NCBI GenBank assembly: GCA_018136815.1
Contig: CM030937.1
Coordinates: forward strand, 1,166,253 to 1,230,252
DNA: 64,000 nucleotides
Source: Isochrysis galbana
Lineage: Eukaryota > Haptophyta > Isochrysidales > Isochrysidaceae
Reading direction: 5' to 3'
The position numbers and the translations under genes are program-made. Positions 17,739 to 26,979 of this stretch are shown here, piece after piece (within the stretch, counting starts at the first letter, position 1; each line of letters begins with the position of its first letter). The notes under the pieces are model-generated. The model saw nothing but the letters and a program-made list of their open reading frames with translations. It ran no database searches and was not told the origin of the DNA.

Positions 17739-18710
17739 GCGCACGGCCCTGCATATAAAAATAATAATAATAATAATAAAACAACTGAGCGTTAGTACCA
17801 CTACTCCCACTAGCCCGGTACTATCACGACACCCCTCAGCGCACCTGCCCGCACGCCTTGAAGTGGTGGCACAGACACATACACATATGCATCCTTTCAA
17901 ATCTCCCCCCTCGCAAACCCCCGGCTCCCATTATAACTCTCCAGAAGCTACAATGAGGGAAAACCCAGTGAGGCGGACCGACCTACGTCGGGCGACTCAC
18001 CGGGGAAAAACACCGGGGGGGGGGGGGAGGGACCTCTCGTCGAGAAGCAGAACGGCCTTTACAGCTCGCGCCGCGAGCAGTCCTCGAAGAAATAAATGAC
18101 TGCGCCCCCCGATACCTGCCACAAGGACGTCTTGAGCCACTCCCTTCCTCTCTTCCTCCTGTCGCCAGCCGCCCCCCTTCGTCCGTTTGCTAACGCAAAC
18201 GGGGCCCGTTTCTTACCGCACTCCATCGGGGGGGGTGCAAAACCCCCCCTCTCCCTCTCTCCATTCTCCTCCACCCCTCTCCCTGCGGCGCGTCGCCATG
18301 CGGCGCGCCACGGCCTGCTCTCAGAGGGCCTTTGGGGGCTCCCAGAGGGCCAGCAAGGGCAGTTCAGGGGGCAGTGGAGGCTGGGGCTCAGCCCCTGGCC
18401 CCCCCTGCCTCTCCCACGCTTGCCACGCTGGCCATTGGAGCCACCCAGCGGCCTCTGTATGCCTGGCGACCAGGGGAGGGGGGGGGAGTCAGCTCGAGGG
18501 CAGGCCCAGTATGGGCGTGGGAGTGCGAGTCGCGGCCCGCGCCCATGAAGGGTCTGGGCCAGGATGGTGATTGCCCAGCCCCTGCTAGAGGGCAGGGGCT
18601 GAGGTTGATTGTACGGGCCCACCCCGGGGGGTGTCCGCGATGGAGAGAGGGGGGCGCGAGGCCCCCATTGACCCCCACTTATAAAAGTAGGTTGCGCACG
18701 GCCCTGCATA
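17739..18710 (-). mobile_element. Family A retroelement, full copy with target duplication
   Basis: The 17-bp sequence GCGCACGGCCCTGCATA is present at 17739-17755 and 18694-18710, bounding an element of 938 bp (17756-18693). On the minus strand it begins AACCTACTTTTATAAGTGGGG and ends GTACTAACGCTCAGTTGTTT plus (ATT) repeats and TTTTTA. Exact long target duplications and a simple 3' tail are the hallmarks of target-primed retrotransposition. The body is GC-rich without a convincing frame, so it is probably non-autonomous. Confidence 0.88.
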
Positions 18711-19104
18711 AATGTCAAATGTCTCGCATAGCCAATCGTCTTAGTCTTAGTCTTAGCTCAAGCGCCAATTTCACTTCAACTTCGTGTTGTGTGTTGTGTT
18801 GTTGTGTGCGTAAATTGTTTTACTACTAGTAGTATCTACCATCAGCCTATTTTTGCACAAATTCTTCGTCGAGTCGTGAGCCTTCCGGCATTCCAGACAT
18901 GAACGATTCGCGATTAGATAGCGCGGAGACTCATTGCACATCGCGCCCAGGCGCACACGGCGTGCATCTAACGGCGAAATAGCCTACGCACGCATGGCGC
19001 CCTCCCGCGGGAAGATTGCTCCGTACGCACGGCGTGCACTTGAAGAAAGCTTCCAGACGCACGCACGGCGTGGCACCTGGCGAAATCTCTACGGCGCACA
19101 CTGT
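18711..19104. other. Intergenic with repeated ACGCACGGCGTG motif
   Basis: ACGCACGGCGTG or close variants occur near 18953, 19023 and 19061, with CGGCGAAATAGCC/GGCGAAATCTC following two of them: a degenerate tandem repeat. No gene seen. Confidence 0.45.
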
Positions 19105-19627
19105 GACATCTACCCCTCAAAATCGGTCACTAACCGTGAGGACTCGTGCCACTTAGCGTGGTGTCCCGCGACGAAAACAATATTCGAGACCATAGATGCC
19201 CTCACCAACTTCACACCTCCCCACGGAAGGCCGCGCACACAGAAGACGAAAGATAGACTCTTCGCGTACCCCAGTACGAACACACCTGAAAGCCTAAAAG
19301 CGCTATCTATACGTGATAGCGTGGAAGTACATACTAAGAGACTTTTACAAAGTAGAATTTGAATCACACGATTATCACTACGCGCCAATCTTAGAGTTAG
19401 AGTCCACACTAACGAGGTTTACCACCTTGGTTAGGGGCCTCACCCCGCCGAAATCGCACTGCTCCATGCGCACCTACAAGGCCGCCCAAGGAAGGAAACC
19501 AAAACTTAAGAAACCGTTAGAACTCAGCGCCCCCGTATTCATAGAGAACGAAAAAGCTAGGCTACAAATAAGCGAAAACTTTAGCCTCGTGGCGAAAGCA
19601 CTCGGTCTTGCCGAAAGGCTCGCATAA
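19105..19627 (+). mobile_element. Family B LINE ORF2 C-terminal fragment
   Basis: Translation gives DSCHLAWCPATKTIF, TKDRLFAYPSTNTPESLKAL, then after a frameshift near 19310 RDFYKVEFESHDYHYAPI, RFTTLVRGLTPP, AAQGRKPKLKKPLELSAPVF and a stop after LGLAERLA. This aligns with 51940-52413 of the LINE copy. It is 5'-truncated within the zinc-knuckle region. Confidence 0.88.
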
Positions 19628-19639
19628 CACAACGGGACA

Positions 19640-19880
19640 CTCCGCTTTGAGCTGTTGTTTCAGGCCTTTTGGCATGAATATTTCGGCGCACGAGTACGAG
19701 CCGTCTTCGCTACATGCCGTCTTCTATGTTCGCCGTGGTCGCGCAAGGCGTGCAGATTCGGATTCTCCCTGGGCTCAAGTCCAGGTTCGCCGATTTTCAT
19801 CTCGAAATTCGAGGACTTGAGTTTTATTTTTACGGTTACGGTAATTGTTCACGCGTCTAAGTTAAGAAATGCAGGTAACA
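19640..19880 (+). repeat. Dispersed repeat F, copy 1
   Basis: AGATTCGGATTCTCCCTGGG, CTCAAGTCCAGGTTCGC and GATTTTCATCTCGAAATT correspond, in the same order, to the minus strand of 55850-55960. No coding content is apparent. Confidence 0.55.
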
Positions 19881-19929
19881 GATAACAGAACTGGGCCCCT
19901 CTGCATTCCCTCCCTGTGGAAATCAAAGC

Positions 19930-20070
19930 CGCAGCTTGGATTGTAACGAGATGAGCGAGATGTAACGAGATGGCCTGATGGCCCGACGACGAGATGAACG
20001 AGATGGCCTTGATGGCCCGACGAGATGAACGAGATGGCCCTGGGGCCCGACGAGATGAACGAGATTTTCG
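19930..20070. repeat. Degenerate tandem repeat (GACGAGATGAACGAGATGGCC)
   Basis: GACGAGATGAACGAGAT units alternate with TGGCCCTGATGGCCC-like blocks, about five times, with imperfect spacing. Confidence 0.7.
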
Positions 20071-20289
20071 GGTAACGGAACTGGACGAGGAGTTTCCCCA
20101 CTAAGCTTGGTCGTAATGCGGTGAAACCGTTTTTCGAGACAAGCGGGAAACCGGGGCGGAAGGAACTGGCAAGGAAGCTGGCAGGAAGGCAGAGGAAATG
20201 TCTTGGCAAGGCGACGGAGGCAGGATTTTAACGGTAGACGGAGTGCAGAATTTTTTAATGGTAGAAGAAGAGTGCGGAATTTAACTGTA

Positions 20290-20425
20290 GAAGAAGAGCG
20301 GAGAGGAGAAGGAGCGGGGCTCGAACTGCAGAGCGCTCCGTCCGGACTCGAACTCGCGACCCAGAGCAAAAGGTTGGTGGAGGCGGTGGGTTGAACCACT
20401 ATGCCACGCGAGAGTTTACGTAGCC
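20290..20425 (-). repeat. tRNA-like / SINE-like segment with A-box and B-box
   Basis: The minus strand contains TGGCATAGTGG, a match to the pol III A-box, and 40 nt later GTTCGAGTCC, a B-box. D-arm and T-arm pairing is poor and the spacing is about 8 nt longer than in a standard tRNA, so a functional tRNA is unlikely. A tRNA-derived SINE head or pseudo-tRNA is the best reading. Confidence 0.4.
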
Positions 20426-21081
20426 ATAGGGCCGATGGGAAGGGCTGAGAACCGCCCTATATACTCTGGGTTTTTGTCTCTTCTTTTTCACTTTTCTTCT
20501 TCTTTCTTCCTCTGTTTCTTTTTACTGTTTACTGTTTCTCTTTTTACTGTTATTTCTTTTTGCCTCTGAGACATCGCGAATGCGACACTCCCCCCCCCCC
20601 CTTCTGCATTTCACCCCCCTCTGCCTCTGCAGTTCCTCCCCCCCTCCGCAGTTCCCCCCCCCCCCCCTCCGCAGCTCCCCCCTCCTCCGCAGTTTCCTGT
20701 GTTTCCCCGGCCAAGCCGGGAAAAATACGTGAATGTGGGAGGGAGTTGGGTCAATGTTGTGGTTTCCGGGAAGGAGCGAGCGGGCGGAGTGAGGGGAGAA
20801 AAGGGCGTTGTCGGATAGGAAGTAGTGTCTACTGGCCCGATGATAGGTGTTAGCCCTGAATCTTCAGATGTTTTTTTTTCGTTGCCGATGAGGCACGGTC
20901 CTTCAGCACTAGGAGTAAGCCACGACAACAAGAAAGCTCTAAGAGGAACTCGACCTTCAATCACTGCACCCGCCACCCGCCCACTCTCGCCTTATAATGT
21001 TACCTTGTAGTACGAGTACAAGCCAATCACGCGTGATCGGCCGCCCGATTTGCTGCGCCACCGTAGCGGGCGCGCCGCCGC
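20426..21081. other. Low-complexity intergenic DNA with a family C terminus
   Basis: T/C-rich tracts (TTTTTACTGTTTACTG) and CCCCTCCGCAGTTCC repeats (20590-20700). TGTTAGCCCTGAATCTTCAGATG plus nine T at 20846-20878 is the conserved family C 3' end. GCGAATGCGACA at 20577-20588 is the tip of the E-type LTR start. Confidence 0.5.
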
Positions 21082-22209
21082 ATGATCACGCCCCGCACCG
21101 CGCCGGTCGAGCGAGCGTGGGGCGCGCGGCGCGCGAGTTACGCCGTGGCCCTCGCGCTCGTCGGCACGCTTGGCTTCCTCACGTTCCAGCAGGTCGGCTC
21201 TCACGCGCGCGTGAGGGCCGACAATGAGCCTACCGAAGGGCGAGAGAAGACCAGCTTCGCCACCTGGGCGTGGACTGGTCTGAGCACTGGGTGGCGGTAC
21301 ACCAGCCTGACCTCGAGGACCGCCGTCGACCTCGTCATTGACCCATCCTTCAACCTGGAGCGCGTGTGGAACGATTACGGCAATGCCACGGCTGAGACCC
21401 AGAATCTGGTGAGTATGTCCCCTTTTTCCTGGCAGCATTCCGTAGATGCCACCCCCACCTGCTGAGCCCTTCCTGACCCGAATTCGACATAGGCGAAATC
21501 AGTCGCAGTACACGGCCTCATTGACTTCCACGTCTGCGGGAACTTTTGCGGTCCGGGCTGGTGCAACAATTACTGGCAATCAGAATGGGACTCGGCAGAA
21601 TTTCCGTGCGGTCCCAGTTACATGGAGCCCCAACAAGACCCGATCACAGGCCAGCCTTCTTGCGCGGACTCATGCTGCCGTGAACACGATCGATGCTGCT
21701 CAATTGGCGGGGCCGACATCCCCACTGAGTTGCTAAGCACGCGTGAATGTAACCGAGACATGATAAGATGCCTTAGCAATTGCAACGCGGTGAGCGCGGG
21801 CTGCACACAAGGCACTCTCATTATCCCTCCTGCCATGATCTTGGCTGCGATGGGCTTGGTTGAGAACTGGTGCTGTGGCATGCCATGCCCAAGCCTGAGC
21901 ATCGAGGATGCCAGTCAAGTTGCGGGCACACTGCCGGATATTCAAGAGGATAAAGAAAGCGCCACCACACCTAGCGACGACGTTGCAATGAATACCGTAG
22001 TTACTACGCCAAAGCCAACACCTGCGTCAGCGCCTAAGATGTATTCCGTCCACTGCGATAGTGCGCACAAAGCGAGTTTACGGTGTGCTCCTCCCGCCTT
22101 TCCCCACTTAATGAGCAAGCGCGGCTGCTCATGGACTTTCATGGAGCCTTGTCTTGAGTGTTGCACTCGTACAAGGTTGTCAACAGGACCTATGCACACG
22201 TTGGGGTGA
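21082..22209 (+). CDS. Secreted-type phospholipase A2
   Basis: Two exons, 21082-21408 and 21493-22209, with an 84-bp GTGAGT...CATAG intron in phase 0; 347 residues. Splicing joins AETQNL to AKSVAVHGLIDFHVCG. Residues 1-19 are basic and 20-37 hydrophobic (signal anchor). The catalytic part has a calcium-loop-like CGNFCGPGWCNNYW and the active-site motif DSCCREHDRCC (His-Asp pair), followed by regularly spaced cysteines (TRECNRDMIRCLSNC). PLA2 enzymes release the sn-2 fatty acid from phospholipids. The C-terminal 110 residues are a Thr/Pro-rich stretch and a Cys-containing tail with no known family. Subcellular site (ER or secreted) is inferred from the N-terminus. Confidence 0.85.
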
Positions 22210-22448
22210 TAGGATGGCATCAATGGCAATGTTGCCGCATTCCTGTAATTGGCACTAGAAGAGGGAGGTCGAAATCTCATTCGCCCCACTAGCACACCTT
22301 CGTTGCCACGTGACCGGCTGACGCCTGATGCTGTTGACAACAATCTAGACATGTTAAGCATACCGTGGAACGATGTATTGAGGCATGCATACGTGATTCA
22401 CTAACACTAGATTGATGATTGATGCATGCCTTACATGGCTTACCTGAC
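22210..22448. other. Intergenic, nothing recognised
   Basis: 3' flank of the phospholipase gene. ATGCATGCCT-type palindromic steps near 22380-22440. No gene. Confidence 0.5.
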
Positions 22449-23418
22449 AACCTACTTTTATAAGTGGGGGTCAATGGGGGCCTCGCGCCCCCCTCTCTCC
22501 ATCGCGGACACCCCCCGGGGTGGGCCCGTACATTCAACCTCAGCCCCTGCCCTCTGGCAGGGGCTGGGCAATCATCATTCTGGCCCAGACCCCTAGTGGG
22601 CGCGGGCCGCGAGCTGCACTCCCAGGCCCGCATGGGCCAGCTCTCGTACTGACTCCCCCCCCCCATCCCTGGTCGCTAGGCAGACAAGGGACTCAGGGCG
22701 GCACCCAAGGCGCTAGCGAGGCGAGCGAGGGAGAGGCACGGGGGGCCAGGGGCCAGGGGCTGAGCCCCAGCCTCCACTGCCCCCTGAGCTGCCCCTGCTG
22801 GCCCTCTGGACGCCCCTGAAGGACCTCTGAGAGCAGGCCATGGCGCGCCGCATGGCGACGCGCCGCAGCGACCGGGGCGGAAGAGAATGGAACGAGGGAG
22901 AGGGGGGGATTTGCACCCCCCCCGATGGAGTGTGGTGAGAAACGAGACCCGTTTGCATTAGCAAACGGGCGGAGGGGGGCGGCTGGCGGCAGGAGGGAGA
23001 TGAGAAGGGAGCGGCTCAAGACGTCTTGGGATACACCTGTGGCAGGTATCCTCGGGGCGCAGTTGCTTATTTCTCGAGAACCGCTCGCGGCGTGGGCTGG
23101 TAAGGGCCGTTCTTCTTCTTTGACGAGAGGTTCCTCCCCCTCCCCCCCCCCCCCGGTGCTTTTTCCCGGAGACCGGAGAGTCGCCCGACGTAGGTCGGTC
23201 CGCCTCAATGGGTTTTCCCTCATTTTAACTTGTGGGGAGTTAGAATGGGAGCCGGGGGCATGCGAGGGGGGAGATTTGGAGGGGTGCATAGGTGTATGTA
23301 TCTGTGTCAACAGCACGCGCCAAGGTGTACGGGCAGGTGCGCTGAGGGCTGTCGTGTTAGTACCGGGCTAGTGAGAGTAGTGGTACTAGTACTAATGCGC
23401 AGTTAGATTATTATTATA
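22449..23418 (+). mobile_element. Family A retroelement, copy 2
   Basis: Begins AACCTACTTTTATAAGTGGGG and runs collinear with the copy at 17756-18693 to GTACTAATGCGCAGTTAGATTATTATTATAG. A clear target duplication was not found. Open frames (for example 22693-23316, minus) reflect GC-rich composition and are not conserved between copies. Confidence 0.8.
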
Positions 23419-23544
23419 GATGTTACCCCCGAGCAGCCAACGCCCCCCAGGAGCTATCGGGGGCCCCCGAGAGCTATCGCTATCGGGGGGAAATTTTCTC
23501 CCGATCGCCAACAGCCCCACCGAGAGCTATCGGGGGACCGAGAA
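23419..23544. repeat. Inverted GAGCTATCGGGGG repeats
   Basis: CGAGAGCTATCG and its complement alternate (CCCCCGAGAGCTATCGCTATCGGGGG; CACCGAGAGCTATCGGGGG), giving several possible hairpins between the family A copy and the LTR-like repeat E. Confidence 0.6.
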
Positions 23545-23661
23545 AATCCCGCGAGGCTTTTGACCGAGAACGAGAGAAAGCAGAGAATTATAACGATAAA
23601 TACCGAACGACGAAAAGAGGAGAGAAGCCTAATTAATGAGTGTCGATTCGCGAATGCGACA
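23545..23661 (-). mobile_element. LTR-like repeat E, copy 2
   Basis: From 23661 leftward on the minus strand: TGTCGCATTCGCGAATCGAC, CGTCGTTCGG, ATAATTCTCTGCTT and CGGTCAAAAGC, as in copy 1 at 7560-7857. No internal region of an LTR element adjoins it. Confidence 0.55.
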
Positions 23662-24998
23662 CGGCTCCGCGGTCTACGGCTCTCTCTGACTTCATGTCAA
23701 GTATTGCCAAGACCTGCTTGGAGTGCGCCTTGGCTGCGCGAACTCCGCGTGCCAGGAGCGCTTTTGTTGCGCTATCGCGCGTCATTGGCAGTATGGGTTA
23801 ATTCCCAATACCGCCACGACGAGGCCCGTCCTGAGGCCGCCCACGGGTCTCGCCTCATCGATCAGCGCCGGATTGGCACTGTTAGAGAGAGGATGGCCGC
23901 GAAGGCAGCCTCAACCTCAACGCGGAACGCGGAGGCTCGTCAGCCACGCGTGGACGGCCGCACCGGTGAGTGAGCTGATCCTATAGTTCTCGATGCCGAC
24001 TTCGAGAGGGGGCGAATCCTCCGAGGGGCGGGTCGGGATGGTCGGGGTGGGGCCCCTGGTAGCCAGGGTAGCCGCGTGCGCGCGCCGTGAGGAGCTGGGT
24101 GTGCTGCGCGGGCAATGATGCCGGAGGATCAGGATCAGGGGGTGGTCGGACTGTCGGCAGCCCGACACGGCGCTGCATCGGGCGGGAATCAAATGCCGAA
24201 TGTAGCTTAGATATAAAGGAACCGATCCCCCTGCGGGCGCGACCGCAAATTCTTTACGGGTAGAGCGGCTCTCTAGCTCTAGAGCGTGAGCGCGCGTGGC
24301 TGAAAGGGGGGGGAGGGGGCAGGGGGGGCGAATCGCACCATTTCTTGGTGAAGATTTTCGTAGCGTCAGGTAGCCCCCCCCCCCCCCCCCCGAGCTTTTT
24401 TATTGGGCATCGCGCCACGGTCAAGAAATGCAGCCCAGCCCTTACTAAGTAGTTAAAATGCCTCTGTTCGACCTCCCAAAAGGTGTTGGTGTTGCACCGT
24501 GCACCGTACGTTGCACCCTTGCGCGTCGTCGAACGCGCTAGTGGGGTAGAGAGTAGAGATTGAAGTGGTCTCTCGGCGGGGGTACCACGTTGAGAATTGT
24601 AGTCTTGTAGAGCATTTCGCTGGCTACCATCCCTAGCCTCATACACCGGACGAGCCACGCACCAACCGCGCACACACCCCCTCGCGGGGGAGGGGCTCCG
24701 TTGCCGTCGAGGGGTAAGAACCACAGCACTAAGGTTATACTCGCACAACAAGAAAAACTCTGACGGGATACCATACTTTATTCTTTATTCACACAAGAGT
24801 CAAGAGTCAAAAGCCAAAACAATTATTATCATCCCTCCTACTTTAGTTTACCCGCTCCTCGGTACAAAGAAAGATCTCCGAGCCCCTGCGGAAGCCTCCC
24901 CCCCCCCCTTCTCCCCCCCTCTCTCCCCCTTTCCCCCTCCCTTCCCCTCTTCCGCCCCGCCCCCCTGCCCCCCCCCCCCCCGCGCGCCACCTCCTCCC
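23662..24998. other. Intergenic; no gene supported
   Basis: Open frames around 23690-24190 on both strands show no recognisable domain. A C-run of 18 lies near 24378. The short dispersed repeat of 4157-4230 recurs at 24540-24605 (CTCTCGGCGGGGGTACCAC). CT-rich tracts precede the next gene. Confidence 0.45.
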
Positions 24999-26267
24999 AT
25001 GGCGACACCCTTCACTCGGACGACCACGCGCGTCTCGGCGAGCCTCGTCTTCAATAATCTGACTTGCAACTCGACAGACCTCGCTTACGCCCACGGCAAT
25101 GCCGCCGTCCTCGTCCCCAACGGCGCCACCTCAGCAATCGGCACCTCAGTCGTGCCGGTGATCATCGACACCCACTCGCCTGTCAGCCAAGTCCGCTTCC
25201 TCCAGCCGCCACTCTCGCCCAAGCCGATACTCGCGGTGCTCACACACAAGCATGGTCTCCTCTACTCCGCAGACGGAACCCAGTGCCTCCACACGGTCGC
25301 ACTACCCAAGAGCCTGCCGCTCGGCTCATACATGCGTGGAGTCTGCGCGTGCAAGGTGGGTGACACGTCCTTCATCTTTCTCGGGACCTCGGGTAACGGC
25401 GATCTCATTTGTCTTGATGCCATCAGCTTGCGCTCGGCGAAGGAGTACCCCAATCTGTGCACTGGCGCAGTGTCCGACCTCGATGGCAGCGACGGCGGTG
25501 TACTAGCGGCAGCTGCAGCCAGCAATGCAGTCAATGGCATGAGTGAGGTTGTCATCATGAGGGTCGGGCCTAATGGCATGCCCACCGTGTCGGCACGTCT
25601 CCCGGAGGAGGCTCCCGGGCTTTGCACCTCGCTGCGGATTCTTGACGGGTCGCTGTACTGCGCCTACTCGACGGGTCACGTTCGCCTCTTCGACCTTTCC
25701 ACACAAATGTGTACAACTGTGATCACGGCACATGCGCGATGGATCAATGCACTGGAGGTACTCCCAGATCCTGAGGCATTGAGCCGCCATTCCCGTTGGC
25801 CATGCTCGTTCTTGTCAGCAATGGGCCCCGGCAGCAGGCAACCCGTGACTGAGCTACCTCACGGTGTTTCATTTCCGTTGTTCGGTCCTGCCGAGGGGAG
25901 AAAAAGGATGGTCTTGCGATGTTCATTGCACCAAAGATGGTGTGGTACCTAGTCTCTCGTACCTGGGCTGGGGCAATGAACGTCCAGCCGTCACCTTAAC
26001 CCGATAGTTACCCAACGCCAGTATTCACGAAGATCGCCCCACCACTGTCAGGTGAATCAGTCAAAGGGCCTGTTCGCATGCGCGGCAGAAGATGGTCACG
26101 TCTCAGTATGGCGTGCGTTGGGCGGTGGCAAGGTAGAGCACCACAAGTACCTTTCGCTGGAGGATTCACAAATGACGGGCGTCGCCTTTGTTGGCGCGAC
26201 GTCGGGCTCCTTGGTTGCAGCGACTGCTTACGATTATGACGCGGTCGTCGTTTGGAGTACCAACTGA
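24999..26267 (+). CDS. WDR54: WDR54-like WD40 beta-propeller protein
   Basis: Two exons, 24999-25757 and 26052-26267, give 324 residues (human WDR54 has about 334). The 294-bp intron has donor GTACTC and acceptor TGTCAG, phase 0, and joins ARWINALE to VNQSKGLFACAAEDGHVSVW. Characteristic segments in order: FNNLTCNSTDLAYAHGNAAVLV, QVRFLQ, ILAVLTHKHGLLYSADG, FIFLGTSGNGDLICLD, TTVITAHARWINALE, then the blade above and TGVAFVGATSGSLVAATAYDYDAVVVW. The order follows metazoan WDR54, a propeller reported in EGF signalling and related to cilia-associated proteins. Unspliced, the frame would end at 25952 with an unrelated tail. The assignment rests on remembered family sequence, not on a search. Confidence 0.8.
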
Positions 26268-26979
26268 TAGACAACGGGCGAGGAAGCACGCCGGATGGGA
26301 ATGCCATGCGACATGTGCCCTCGCACTCGCGCTTCCACGCGCATTTGATTTCTTCGTACAGAGGTCTTCACTACGTCCGGGGAGATGTCTTTCATTGCGT
26401 AGCGTCGATCGAGGGTGTTGTGCGTGGCTGCGTGCTAGAAGAAAACTTCAATGCCGCGCGGACGCGCCAACGCCGAGAACGACGGGAAGCAAGGGGGTAT
26501 GAGGCAATGGCGTAGCTTCCCTTGCCAGTGTCCTGTGTCTATTGGCCTACGCGGGCCGCCATAGCCATGACCAACCACGTAAAGCGTGTGCCGTCGCGTT
26601 TGTTGCATGAGGTGTGTTTGGTGTTTGCACCCGTCCCTTGTGCGCAAAGTTTTGCATATGCACTCAGTAGCGCGTTGATCGGGCGGCACGGCCGCCCGTG
26701 GCTCGTGCGCACCTGGGATGTCGTGGTGCCGTTTCCCTTTCGCAGGCGCGGCGTCGGCCATGGGCCGATCGTCCTTAGCGGCAGGGAGCGGCGCGCGCTC
26801 CATGACCATATCGCCGCTCTTCACCTTAAAATATAGTTACTAGCTTTCAGCTTTCAGTGCATGCCGATAGCAAAGTGCGGGGCGCGTGCGGTAGCAACGC
26901 TCCAGCTTGCAAAGCGCCCCCCCCAAGCTCTAAGGACTATGGAATTGTGCACACGGTCCAGAATGGTTCAGAATGGTCG
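26268..26979. other. Convergent intergenic region, unresolved frames
   Basis: Lies between the convergent WDR54-like and lipase genes. Plus-strand frames 26252-26515 and 26522-26836 and a minus-strand frame 26435-26824 are open, but none has a recognised domain. A CGGGCGGCACGGCCGCCCG hairpin lies near 26689-26707. Confidence 0.4.

Noticed and set aside
17756-18700. Open frames of 120-220 codons inside family A copies (also 22693-23316)
   Set aside because: Frames are not conserved between the four A copies and follow GC-rich composition, so they are treated as non-coding.
22449-23430. A target duplication around family A copy 2
   Set aside because: Flanks ATGGCTTACC and ATGTTACCCC are only loosely alike; not strong enough to claim.
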